A DNA stretch of 64,000 nucleotides from Candidatus Liberimonas magnetica. Its GTDB lineage: Bacteria; Elusimicrobiota; Endomicrobiia; Endomicrobiales; JAFGIL01. Shown here piece by piece: positions 8,209 through 15,621 of this stretch (position 1 is its first letter; each line of letters starts with the position of its first letter). The translations under genes and the position numbers were made by a program. The stretch spans positions 310,001 to 374,000 of the forward strand of contig JAJAPY010000001.1 in assembly GCA_020523885.1 (NCBI GenBank), in the 5' to 3' direction. The notes under the pieces are model-generated. The model searched no databases. It was not told the DNA's origin and saw nothing but the letters and a program-made list of their open reading frames with translations.

Positions 8209-8237
8209 TTGACAAATGAATATTGAAATGATAGAAT
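8209..8237 (+). promoter_or_regulatory. Transposase promoter, apparently leaderless
   Basis: TTGACA (8209-8214), 17 bp, TAGAAT (8232-8237), then only 6 nt to the ATG at 8244. The expected transcription start coincides with the start codon, and no Shine-Dalgarno sequence is present. Confidence 0.65.
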
Positions 8238-8243
8238 CGGAAT

Positions 8244-9248
8244 ATGCCAAGACAAGGAAGGATAAATATAGAAGGTGGGATATATCACGTAATACAACGT
8301 GGAATAGAGCGTAAAGCGATATACAAGGACGACGCAGATCGTGAAGAGTTTCTTTACAGGTTATCTGAAGGGCTAAAAGAAACTGGACACAAATGCCATG
8401 GTTGGGTGTTGATGCCCAACCATTTTCATTTATTGATAAGGACGGGTCTAAAACCACTAAGTGACTTGATGAGGAAATTACTGACAGGATATGCTTTGTA
8501 TTTTAATAAGAAATATAAGCGGAGCGGATATTTATATCAGGGTAGGTATAAATCGGTTTTATGTCAAGAAGACAGTTACTTGTTAGAACTGGTAAGGTAC
8601 ATACATTTAAATCCATTGAGAGCAAAGATAGTCAAGGATATGAAGGGATTAAGTAATTACAGATGGAGTGGGCATTCAGTGATAATGGGGAAAACGAAGG
8701 CGGAATGGCAGAGCAGCGGTGAGATACTAGAATATTTTGGGAAACGGGAATTGGATGCAATTAGGAAATATGAAGAATTTGTATCAGAAGCAAATGGGCA
8801 GGGGAAACGGGAAGATTTGACTGGTGGTGGATTAATAAGGAGTGTTGGCGGCTGGAAAGAGGTGCTAAATTTAAGGCGGTCAAAAGAAAAATGGTCAGCA
8901 GATGAACGGATTTTGGGTGATGGTGATTTTGTGGAAAAAGTATTAAAGGAAGCGGAAGGGATATTTATACAACGAGACAGATTGCAAAGAGAAGGATGGT
9001 CGCTTGAAAAACTTGTAGATGATGTTATAGAACATTATAAAATAGATAGGCTGGACTTAAAAAAGAAGGGGAGAAAAAACAAGATATCAGAAGCAAAATC
9101 TGTTATAGCGTATTATGGGAATAAATACTTGGGAGTAAAAAGTCTTGAAATAGCAGAACTATTTGGATGTGAGCGTTCTACTGTAACCAGGCTGGTTCAT
9201 AAAGGCGGAGCGAATGCGAACATGATTTCATTTAAAGCATTATCGTAA
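8244..9248 (+). CDS. REP-associated tyrosine (Y1/HUH) transposase with DnaA-like C-terminal domain
   Basis: 334 residues. Residues 1-135 form the Y1 transposase fold of the IS200/REP-associated (RAYT) type: GGIYHVIQRG, the metal-binding HUH pair H60-F-H62 in LMPNHFHLL, and the probable nucleophile Y119 in VRYIHLNP. Such enzymes cut single-stranded DNA at hairpins. Residues about 245-330 look like DnaA domain IV / a TrpR-like HTH (VDDVIEHYKI, SVIAYYGNKYL, EIAELFGCERSTVTRLVH), which would give double-strand DNA recognition. The gene is intact and has its own promoter. It is the only transposase in the window and a plausible actor on the many intergenic palindromes, but that link is inference. 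Confidence 0.88.
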   Translation: MPRQGRINIEGGIYHVIQRGIERKAIYKDDADREEFLYRLSEGLKETGHKCHGWVLMPNHFHLLIRTGLKPLSDLMRKLLTGYALYFNKKYKRSGYLYQGRYKSVLCQEDSYLLELVRYIHLNPLRAKIVKDMKGLSNYRWSGHSVIMGKTKAEWQSSGEILEYFGKRELDAIRKYEEFVSEANGQGKREDLTGGGLIRSVGGWKEVLNLRRSKEKWSADERILGDGDFVEKVLKEAEGIFIQRDRLQREGWSLEKLVDDVIEHYKIDRLDLKKKGRKNKISEAKSVIAYYGNKYLGVKSLEIAELFGCERSTVTRLVHKGGANANMISFKALS

Positions 9249-9293
9249 CAACGTCCCATATATCCCTTTTAAATTTACGTTAAGGAGTTCAAC

Positions 9294-11573
9294 ATGGTAG
9301 ACACCTACATTCAGGATGCTGATCAGGACACCAAAGTACAAACCGAAGCTAATTCCGATGAAGATAAAATAAGGTTTACTACAGCGGGTACTCAAAGAGC
9401 GATAATTCTTAACACAGGCGATGTAGGTATAGGGAAGAATCCTACAAGGCGATTAGATGTTCTGGGTGATATTTGTTCGGATATTGGCGAAGCTAGTGCA
9501 AGCGGTTTTATGTGGGGTTCAGGAGGTGGTAACAGGTTCAAGCTTACTTATGACGGGAAACTAAAACTGTTTTCAGATGCACTTGGAGACGAGTCCCCCA
9601 TAATTACTTTTATAAGAGCTGATGGCAGCGTAGGAATAAACACAGCAAGCCCGAACGCGAAACTGGATGTGCGTGGTAATGCGGTTTTTAATGAAGACGC
9701 TGGAAATTATGATTTTAGGGTAGAAGGTGTTACAAATGCCAATTTATTATTCATTGATGCTTCTGAAGACAAAATAGGTATAGGGAAAGGGAATCCTACG
9801 AGGCGATTAGACGTTCAAGGTGACATTTGTTCGGATATTGGCCAAGATAGTGCCAGGGGTTTTATATGGGGTTCAGCAGAAGCTAACAGGTTCAAACTTA
9901 CTTATGATGGGGCTTTAAAACTGTTTTCAGACGCACTTGGTGACAATACCCCTATAATTACTTTTATAAGAGCTGATGGAAAAGTAGGCATTAACACAGC
10001 AAGCCCGGGAGCAAAACTGGATGTAAGCGGTGATGCAAAGATAAGCGGGAATCTTGCGGTTGATACGAATGTTTTATTTGTGGATACTTCGGGTGATTAC
10101 GTTGGAATTGGAACGAATACCCCGGGAGCGAAGCTGGAGGTATCTGGCGGAAACTTAAAGATGACGAGCGGCAATATCATGCTTAATAACAACTGGCTAA
10201 GCGGGGACGGTGGCAATGAAGGGATATACATAGATTCTTCTGGACAAGTTGGAATCGGAACGTCAAGTCCTAATATAGCCGGTGGCGATTATAGGGTACT
10301 TACAATAGCTGACACTACCAATTATGGTGCAAGCTTAGAGCTTCTTTTTGGAAGCGGTGGAGTAGGCCTGATTTCGTTTCATAACTCGCAGGCGCAGCAA
10401 AGCGGAAAAACAATAGCGTATATCCATGGTGGCCCCGATGGTGGGAGCAATAACGCCGGAAAGATATCTTTTTGGACAGTAGATTCTTACGAGACAGGCC
10501 ATAATCCACTCGTATTAAGTAATGATGGAACATTAAGCATCACCGGGACAACCTCGGGCACAAATCCAAAGGTTACAATTGGAAATTCAAGTGATTATGT
10601 TAAATGTCTTGTCATTAACCAGAACGTAGATTCGCCCACGTCAGGAACAAGAGGGCTTGATATAGTTTACGGTGGAGCTAGCGGAAGGACGAGTGATAAT
10701 ACAGAGTTACTTCGCCTTTATGATGCAAACAATGCCTCATCAAAACCTATGCTTAACGTTCAATATGCGGGAACTGGGACGAATGTTCCTGTGGCAGTAT
10801 TCCAGGGCGGCAACGTGGGGATTGGGACAACAAATCCTGGGTTGTTACTAACATGTAATGGGTCTTTAGGATTTCCCGCTTCATCAGGTTCTACCCAAAC
10901 AGGGATATTCAGAATAGAAAACACGACGAACAATACCGTAATAGATATGGGAATAGCGAATAATTATACACCTTTCGGTGCATGGATACAGGCTGTTGAC
11001 AAGAGTAATCTTGCAACCGAACGTCCACTGATTTTAAATCCTAATGGAGGTGCGGTTGGCATCGGTGTGACAAGTCCTGCGGAAAGCCTTGAAGTTAATG
11101 GAAATACGATAATCAGTGGTGGTCTTGATGTTCATTCTGGCACTATATTTGTGGATCCTACCAATAATAGAGTTGGAATTGGTACTATTACCCCTAGTGA
11201 AACCTTACACTTAGATAGCGGCTCAATTCGTATCGATAGTATTGGTCAAGGTGATGTATATACTGATGCAAATTATACTTTGAGAACATCATCAGACGAA
11301 AGGAATAAGCGTGTATATGGTGACGTGCAATATGGATTAAAGGAAATCATGAAATTAAAACCAAAATTCTTTAATCTGAAAACTGACCCTCAAAATTCTG
11401 CTCGTAATATAGGATTCATAGCCCAGAATGTTGTTGAAGCCGGGATTATTGAAGCTGCTCCAAAAGATGAAAATGGATATTATAGCCTTAACTCCAGAGG
11501 AATTATTGCTGCTTTGGTAAATGCTGTAAAAGAACAACAAATTCAAATTGAAGAGCTAAAAAAGGCTAAATAA
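9294..11573 (+). CDS. Large tail-fibre-like protein with C-terminal S74 autoprocessing chaperone, cassette 2
   Basis: 759 residues. The shaft is built from many VGIGTxxPxxKLDVxG motifs, as in phage fibres and bacterial surface fibres. The last 94 residues are an intramolecular chaperone/peptidase S74 domain: TSSDERNKRVYGD carries the Ser667-Asp...Lys672 dyad that in this family cleaves the domain off after trimerisation. LKPKFFNLK, GFIAQNV and a terminal coiled coil (KEQQIQIEELKKAK) follow. AAGGAG precedes the ATG. No Sec signal is seen at the N-terminus (MVDTYIQDADQDT). It contains two near-repeat blocks (residues about 44-123 and 161-242) and one segment almost identical to the cassette 1 fibre. 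A barrel gene follows by 38 nt. Confidence 0.85.
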   Translation: MVDTYIQDADQDTKVQTEANSDEDKIRFTTAGTQRAIILNTGDVGIGKNPTRRLDVLGDICSDIGEASASGFMWGSGGGNRFKLTYDGKLKLFSDALGDESPIITFIRADGSVGINTASPNAKLDVRGNAVFNEDAGNYDFRVEGVTNANLLFIDASEDKIGIGKGNPTRRLDVQGDICSDIGQDSARGFIWGSAEANRFKLTYDGALKLFSDALGDNTPIITFIRADGKVGINTASPGAKLDVSGDAKISGNLAVDTNVLFVDTSGDYVGIGTNTPGAKLEVSGGNLKMTSGNIMLNNNWLSGDGGNEGIYIDSSGQVGIGTSSPNIAGGDYRVLTIADTTNYGASLELLFGSGGVGLISFHNSQAQQSGKTIAYIHGGPDGGSNNAGKISFWTVDSYETGHNPLVLSNDGTLSITGTTSGTNPKVTIGNSSDYVKCLVINQNVDSPTSGTRGLDIVYGGASGRTSDNTELLRLYDANNASSKPMLNVQYAGTGTNVPVAVFQGGNVGIGTTNPGLLLTCNGSLGFPASSGSTQTGIFRIENTTNNTVIDMGIANNYTPFGAWIQAVDKSNLATERPLILNPNGGAVGIGVTSPAESLEVNGNTIISGGLDVHSGTIFVDPTNNRVGIGTITPSETLHLDSGSIRIDSIGQGDVYTDANYTLRTSSDERNKRVYGDVQYGLKEIMKLKPKFFNLKTDPQNSARNIGFIAQNVVEAGIIEAAPKDENGYYSLNSRGIIAALVNAVKEQQIQIEELKKAK
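9423..10021 (+). repeat. Internal duplication within the large fibre gene
   Basis: Two diverged in-frame copies of about 245 bp (roughly 9423-9664 and 9775-10021). Each encodes NPTRRLDV-GDICSDIG, a GF-WGS block, NRFKLTYDG-LKLFSDALGD, PIITFIRADG and VGINTASP-AKLDV. They flank a unique linker, which suggests growth of the shaft by duplication. Confidence 0.85.
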
Positions 11574-11611
11574 ATTATGAGAGCCTAAATCTGTTTTATG
11601 GAGAACTACTA

Positions 11612-12403
11612 ATGAACAAATACTGCTTTGTTCTGATGTTTCTTTTTGTTACATCCGTTGCTTCTGCCGAAAGCAAATGGACTCCTTATACTTCTATTGG
11701 ATATAGATTCATCCCGGGGAAATATTATTATGTGCTAGTGAGTGGAGAGAAAAGCGGTGGAAGCGCAACTTCAATTGAGTATAGCCAACATGAGAAAAAC
11801 GCAAACCTGGAACTGGTAGCGGCAAGATTTTCGCTTATGAAATCTTGCGGCTCGTTTCAATTCGGGTTTGAATATGGATTGGATTTTTCTGGTAAAAATA
11901 CAAGTAATGAATGGAGACTGGCAAAAGATGTTTCCGATGGAGCGTTTGAGTATCTGCTGTCTGATGGTGGGCCATCACGCAATTCTGAAAAGACAATCAT
12001 TAAATCAATCGAAACCATGGCCATACCTTTGCTTGTTAACTGTAGCTTCAATATATTTGAAAAAAAAGAGTATGCATTTAGAACAAGGTTGGGAGCGGGT
12101 GTTTATATTATCAATCAAATGGAAGACAACAGTATAAATCCAGACGTGCTTAGCATAACTGGTTATAACTGGGATTGGAGAACTACAGATAGAGAAAATA
12201 TTTTAGTGATAAATACTATTTATGAATTTAGTCCAGAATTTATTTATAAAATATCAGATAGTTTAGATTTAGGCTTGAAATGCGATATTGCATATATCCC
12301 CAAATATAAACTATTTAATTTTGAAGTGCCTGCAGGTAAAACCGAATATGAATTCGGAGGAATTGCTTACGGTGGCGGAGTATCGCTAAATTTAAATTTC
12401 TAG
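11612..12403 (+). CDS. Small outer-membrane beta-barrel protein, cassette 2
   Basis: 263 residues with a Sec signal peptide (about 1-19, ending SVASAES). The mature part has alternating strand patterns (WTPYTSIGYRFIPG, FQFGFEYGLDF, FRTRLGAGVYII, SLDLGLKCDIAYIP, IAYGGGVSLNLNF) and ends in phenylalanine, the classic outer-membrane barrel signature. It occupies the same position relative to the fibre and 50-residue genes as the cassette 1 barrel, though sequence similarity between them is not obvious. Role inferred: anchoring or export partner of the fibre. Confidence 0.72.
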   Translation: MNKYCFVLMFLFVTSVASAESKWTPYTSIGYRFIPGKYYYVLVSGEKSGGSATSIEYSQHEKNANLELVAARFSLMKSCGSFQFGFEYGLDFSGKNTSNEWRLAKDVSDGAFEYLLSDGGPSRNSEKTIIKSIETMAIPLLVNCSFNIFEKKEYAFRTRLGAGVYIINQMEDNSINPDVLSITGYNWDWRTTDRENILVINTIYEFSPEFIYKISDSLDLGLKCDIAYIPKYKLFNFEVPAGKTEYEFGGIAYGGGVSLNLNF

Positions 12404-12418
12404 TAAAGGAGCCTTCCA

Positions 12419-12571
12419 ATGTCCGATCAGCAAAAGACTGAACTTACCAAAGAACAAATATCGATACTTCTTCAAATCATCAATAAAACCAGCGTTGTAG
12501 GCGAGCAGGTGGAAGTAGTGGCGAACCTCAAGCAGACCCTCGTTCAGATGTTTAATGAAAAAAAGAAATAG
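12419..12571 (+). CDS. Conserved 50-residue helical protein, cassette 2
   Basis: Paralogue of the frame at 7482: MSDQQKTELTKEQISIL, then conserved LLQIINKTSV-GEQVEV, ending QMFNEKKK. AAAGGAG lies about 8 nt upstream, and it starts 15 nt after the barrel stop. Most base differences from copy 1 fall at third codon positions, as expected if the protein is under selection. No function is recognised. Confidence 0.78.
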   Translation: MSDQQKTELTKEQISILLQIINKTSVVGEQVEVVANLKQTLVQMFNEKKK

Positions 12572-12577
12572 CTGAAT

Positions 12578-12687
12578 AAGTTCGGAGTAATTAGTTCGTA
12601 GTTTGTAGTAAAAACCGTGAACTAAAGACTATGAGCCAAAAATCTCTTTGCCTGACATTGAGTTTCTTATCGCTTAGAACTATCTGT
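12578..12687 (+). repeat. Heptad inverted repeat 5 with trailing half
   Basis: The left arm (12578-12609), reversed, reads ACTACAA ACTACGA ACTAATT ACTCCGA ACTTATT. The right arm (12617-12636) reads GTGA ACTAAAG ACTATGA. A trailing CTTATCG CTTAGAA CTATCTG run (about 12667-12687) resembles that of repeat 4. It lies between the 50-residue gene and the TA promoter, as in cassette 1. Confidence 0.68.
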
Positions 12688-12707
12688 AATCAATTTTTAA
12701 ACAAATC

Positions 12708-12736
12708 TTGACATGGCCATTTGAAATGACTATAAT
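12708..12736 (+). promoter_or_regulatory. Consensus promoter with palindromic operator candidate, TA locus 2
   Basis: TTGACA (12708-12713), 17 bp, TATAAT (12731-12736), with ATGGCCAT in the spacer. It is identical to the block at TA locus 1 through the ribosome binding site, so both antitoxins probably bind both operators. Confidence 0.8.
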
Positions 12737-12755
12737 GACAATAGGAGGTGGTTAT

Positions 12756-12986
12756 ATGAAAACGATGAATGTAACAGATTTTAAATCCCATGCTCTTCAG
12801 ATAATAAGCAGGGTGGCTGAACTGCATGAGACAGTAATCATAACAAAACGGGGCAAGGCCTTGGCCGAACTAATCCCATTTAAACCACATAATAAAAAAG
12901 CTTCTTGCGGCAGGCTTTCATCAGCATTGATAAGTCAAAAAGATATAGTAGCACCGATAGATGAAGAATGGGAGGCGAACAAGTGA
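12756..12986 (+). CDS. Phd/YefM-family antitoxin, copy 2
   Basis: A 76-residue antitoxin paired with the intact PIN toxin immediately downstream. Domain features are as in copy 1, with K-to-R, I-to-V, D-to-N and Y-to-C substitutions. The start is fixed by AGGAGG just upstream. The stop TGA overlaps the toxin GTG (GTGA), so antitoxin is translated first and the toxin by coupling, as is normal for type II TA operons. Confidence 0.93.
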   Translation: MKTMNVTDFKSHALQIISRVAELHETVIITKRGKALAELIPFKPHNKKASCGRLSSALISQKDIVAPIDEEWEANK

Positions 12987-13381
12987 AGTATGTGATGGAT
13001 ACGCATATATGGATTTGGTGGCATATGAAGCCTGAAATGCTTTCCAAAAAAACAAAAGAAATTATTAGTGATACCCGCGGGTATGAAGAAATGCTTGTAT
13101 CGGCTATCTCAATATGGGAGTTTTGCAAACTAATCCAAATGGAGAGGATTGTTATTTCCTGCGACACGGAAGAATGGATTAAGAAAGCTATTGACATGCC
13201 GAAATTCAGGATTGTCCCTTTGTCAACAGCAATTTCAATTAGTTCAACAACACTGCCTGAAGGATTTCACAGTGATCCTGCAGACCAGATAATAGTAGCA
13301 ACAGCACGAGAAGAAAATGCAACGATATTGACATCGGATAAGAAGATTATTTCCTATAAACATGTTAAATCAGTTTGGTAA
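12983..13381 (+). CDS. PIN-domain toxin (VapC-like ribonuclease), copy 2
   Basis: A 132-residue type II toxin; PIN toxins cleave tRNA or rRNA until neutralised. The four acidic metal-binding positions are visible: D in VMDTHIW, E in ISIWEFCKL, D in SDPADQIIVATA and D in LTSDKKI. I chose the GTG at 12983, with GGAGG 7 nt upstream and 4-nt overlap with the antitoxin; an ATG 15 nt earlier is possible. The combination of a Phd-type antitoxin with a PIN toxin is common. This copy is intact, unlike the one at 8043. Confidence 0.92.
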   Translation: MKYVMDTHIWIWWHMKPEMLSKKTKEIISDTRGYEEMLVSAISIWEFCKLIQMERIVISCDTEEWIKKAIDMPKFRIVPLSTAISISSTTLPEGFHSDPADQIIVATAREENATILTSDKKIISYKHVKSVW

Positions 13382-13387
13382 TATGAA

Positions 13388-13521
13388 TAGTTATTAGTTC
13401 GGAGTAATGAGTTCGTAGTCTAAAGGCGTGATTAACTACGAACTAAAAACTTTTTACTAATAACTACTAACATTGAGTTTCGTAATTCTTACCACTTAAT
13501 CCTTATCTTTCCGCTTAAACT
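13388..13521 (+). repeat. Heptad inverted repeat 6 with trailing half
   Basis: The left arm (13388-13419), reversed, reads ACTACGA ACTCATT ACTCCGA ACTAATA ACTA. The right arm (13435-13471) reads ACTACGA ACTAAAA ACTTTTT ACTAATA ACTACTA AC. This is one of the clearest 7-nt registers in the window. A trailing CTTACCA CTTAATC CTTATCT run follows. It sits between the TA operon and the transporter promoter. Confidence 0.82.
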
Positions 13522-13567
13522 CATCTGCAATTCATTCACTGTCTACCAGCTGCTGTTTATGAAAAAT

Positions 13568-13596
13568 TTGACTATAGAGAAATAATTTACTATACT
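13568..13596 (+). promoter_or_regulatory. Promoter of the sugar ABC transporter operon
   Basis: TTGACT (13568-13573), 17 bp, TATACT (13591-13596), followed by a short leader to the GTG start at 13625. Confidence 0.7.
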
Positions 13597-13624
13597 AATT
13601 TCTCATAAACACAAAGGGATTTCA

Positions 13625-14608
13625 GTGGAAAAAATAATAAAAAATCTTGAAGATTTTTTTAATAAAGAAACAGTTGTAGGGTACTGTTTTATCCTGCCTA
13701 ATTTTATCGGTTTTTTGATATTTACATCTCTTCCTATAGTCGCCTCTATGATATTGAGTTTTACCGAGTGGGACATATTTTCTGCTCCCAAATTTATTGG
13801 TTTAGAAAACTATTTTCATTTATTCTGGTTTCACGTACGCCATGGAATGACTTTTTCGTCGTGGTTTGACTATATCGCCGTATGGAGATATATTGAAGCA
13901 AATGACCCGGATTTCTGGTATTTCCTTTACAATACGGTCTTTATGATGATAGGCATACCTTTGGGGATGATAGGCTCGCTTTTCCTTGCGATTATAATGA
14001 ACCGGGCCTTGCGCGGGATTTATTTTTTCAGAACGATATATTTCCTCCCTACGGTTTCTTCGGCGGTAGCTATAGCCCTTCTCTGGAGATGGATATACAA
14101 TCCGGATTACGGTATGCTTAATACTATGCTTGCTTCAATCGGAATAATCGGGCCGCCCTGGCTCAACCATCCTGTCTGGGCAAAGATCAGCCTTATAATC
14201 ATGGGGTTATGGACATCAATAGGCGGGTATAGTATGTTGTTATATCTGGCGGCTTTACAGGGTATACCTCAGCATTTGTATGAAGCGGCAGACATCGACG
14301 GAGCAAATTTCTGGCAGAAATTCCGGCATATTACAGTACCCCTGATATCGCCTACAACGTTTTTTATCTTTATTATGGGCGTGATATCAGGTTTTCAAGG
14401 CGGTTTTCAAAATGCCTATCTTATGACAAGAGGCGGGCCTGCGCAGGCAACAACTACTATCGAATATTACATATATAACAATGCTTTTGTCTGGTTCCAT
14501 ATGGGTAAGGCTTCGGCGCTTGCCTGGTTTTTGTTTTTAATAATTTTTGTAGTTACGTTGTTTAATTGGAAATACGGCGGCAAAAAAGTAACATATACAT
14601 ACATTTAA
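13625..14608 (+). CDS. Sugar ABC transporter permease (MalF/UgpA-type)
   Basis: Inner-membrane permease of a carbohydrate uptake (CUT1) importer, 327 residues with six or so membrane helices starting at about residue 22 (FILPNFIGFLIFTSL). The cytoplasmic EAA loop that docks to the ATPase is present (EAADIDGANFWQKFRHITVP). A loop insertion near residues 70-100 (FHVRHGMTFSSWFDYIAVW) is longer than in typical MalF-class permeases. The start is GTG with AAAGGG upstream. It leads an operon with a second permease and a binding protein. The substrate cannot be told from sequence. Confidence 0.9.
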   Translation: MEKIIKNLEDFFNKETVVGYCFILPNFIGFLIFTSLPIVASMILSFTEWDIFSAPKFIGLENYFHLFWFHVRHGMTFSSWFDYIAVWRYIEANDPDFWYFLYNTVFMMIGIPLGMIGSLFLAIIMNRALRGIYFFRTIYFLPTVSSAVAIALLWRWIYNPDYGMLNTMLASIGIIGPPWLNHPVWAKISLIIMGLWTSIGGYSMLLYLAALQGIPQHLYEAADIDGANFWQKFRHITVPLISPTTFFIFIMGVISGFQGGFQNAYLMTRGGPAQATTTIEYYIYNNAFVWFHMGKASALAWFLFLIIFVVTLFNWKYGGKKVTYTYI

Positions 14609-14616
14609 AAAATTTA

Positions 14617-14725
14617 AGGAAAAGTGAAAAATAAAAAATGATATATCGCCTTCGGCGAGTTATTTTAATTGTTTCGCAAAAACAAAACACCATAATTTTG
14701 CATTTTGCATTTTGATTTTTACATT
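14617..14725 (+). repeat. Heptad inverted repeat 7 (TTTGCAT words) with a tetraloop-like hairpin inside
   Basis: The right arm (about 14690-14725) contains TTTGCAT TTTGCAT TTTGATT TTTACAT. The left arm (14617-14643), reversed, contains CATTTTT TATTTTT CACTTTT. Between them is a compact hairpin TCGCC-TTC-GGCGA (14646-14658). It separates two permease genes of one operon, with AAGG for the next gene at its end. Confidence 0.7.
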
Positions 14726-14736
14726 AAGGTTTAAAA

Positions 14737-15582
14737 ATGACTCTAAGCCAGATAAAAAAATTAAGAGATTTTATTAACAACACGGTAACGTATGCGATCC
14801 TTTGTGTTTTTGGGATCACGATGTTATTTCCTTTTCTGTGGATGTTTTCAACATCGTTAAAAGAATCATCCCAGGTTTTTACAGCATCGCTTGACTTATG
14901 GCCAAAACCCTTTGTTTTCAGGAACTATTTAGATGCCTGGAAGGTAATTCCTTTTGGAAAATTTTATATAAACAGTATATTGGTTGCATTATGTGTAACA
15001 GTCGGACAGACCATAACAAGCTCAATGGCCGCTTATGCGTTCGCACGGCTGAAATTCCCCGGCAGGGACAAGCTTTTTTTAGGCTACCTTGCAACCATGA
15101 TGGTGCCCTATATGGTAACTACCATACCTGTTTTTATTTTGATAAAAGAGCTAAACTGGCTCGATACTTACAAGGCGTTGATACTTCCTGCGATGTTTAC
15201 TGCCTACGGCACTTTTATGCTAAGGCAATTCTTTATGACACTGCCGTCCGAGCTTGAAGATGCCGCAAAAATAGACGGGTGCAGTTTTTGGAGGATCTAT
15301 TGGCAGATAATACTCCCTTTATCAAAACCTGCCCTTGCGACCCTTGCAACTTTTACTTTTCTTGCCAACTGGCAGAATTTCATATGGCCGTTGATAGTAA
15401 CGTCGTCTGAAGATATGAAAACGCTTCCTGTCGGACTGTCGTATTTTCAGGACCTATACACCACGAACTGGACACTGCTTATGGCGGCTGCCATAATTGT
15501 GCTTATTCCCGCATTGCTGGTTTTTATTTTTAACCAGCGCTTTATAACAAAAGGTATAGCTTTGAGCGGGCTTAAAGGTTAA
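14737..15582 (+). CDS. Sugar ABC transporter permease (MalG/UgpE-type)
   Basis: Second CUT1 permease, 281 residues. The N-terminal helix (ILCVFGITMLFPFLWMFSTSLK) and the SMAAYAFARLKFPGRDKLF segment are typical of MalG-class proteins. The EAA loop is EDAAKIDGCSFWRIYWQIILP, with about six helices overall. It pairs with the permease upstream and the lipoprotein downstream. No ATPase gene is found nearby, so a shared MsmX-like ATPase encoded elsewhere is likely. Confidence 0.92.
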   Translation: MTLSQIKKLRDFINNTVTYAILCVFGITMLFPFLWMFSTSLKESSQVFTASLDLWPKPFVFRNYLDAWKVIPFGKFYINSILVALCVTVGQTITSSMAAYAFARLKFPGRDKLFLGYLATMMVPYMVTTIPVFILIKELNWLDTYKALILPAMFTAYGTFMLRQFFMTLPSELEDAAKIDGCSFWRIYWQIILPLSKPALATLATFTFLANWQNFIWPLIVTSSEDMKTLPVGLSYFQDLYTTNWTLLMAAAIIVLIPALLVFIFNQRFITKGIALSGLKG

Positions 15583-15621
15583 TGTAAATAATCATATACA
15601 ACTTTGGAGGCTTGAAAAAGT

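Larger units (their letters stand above)
8177..9265 (+). mobile_element. REP-type Y1 transposase element inserted in a toxin gene
   Basis: The left boundary is defined by loss of identity with the intact toxin copy after 8176. The right boundary is inferred at about 9265, where sequence resembling the cassette leader (TTTAAATTTA then AGGAGTTCAACATG) resumes. The ends carry imperfect inverted sequences: AAAAGAGGGACGT at the left, and ACGTCCC followed by ATATATCCCTTTT at the right. The rest of the toxin gene is missing, so insertion was accompanied by deletion, or the toxin 3' end was already lost. Confidence 0.75.

Noticed and set aside
5747-13381. Integrated prophage
   Set aside because: Only tail-fibre-like proteins are present; no integrase, capsid, terminase, portal or lysis genes.
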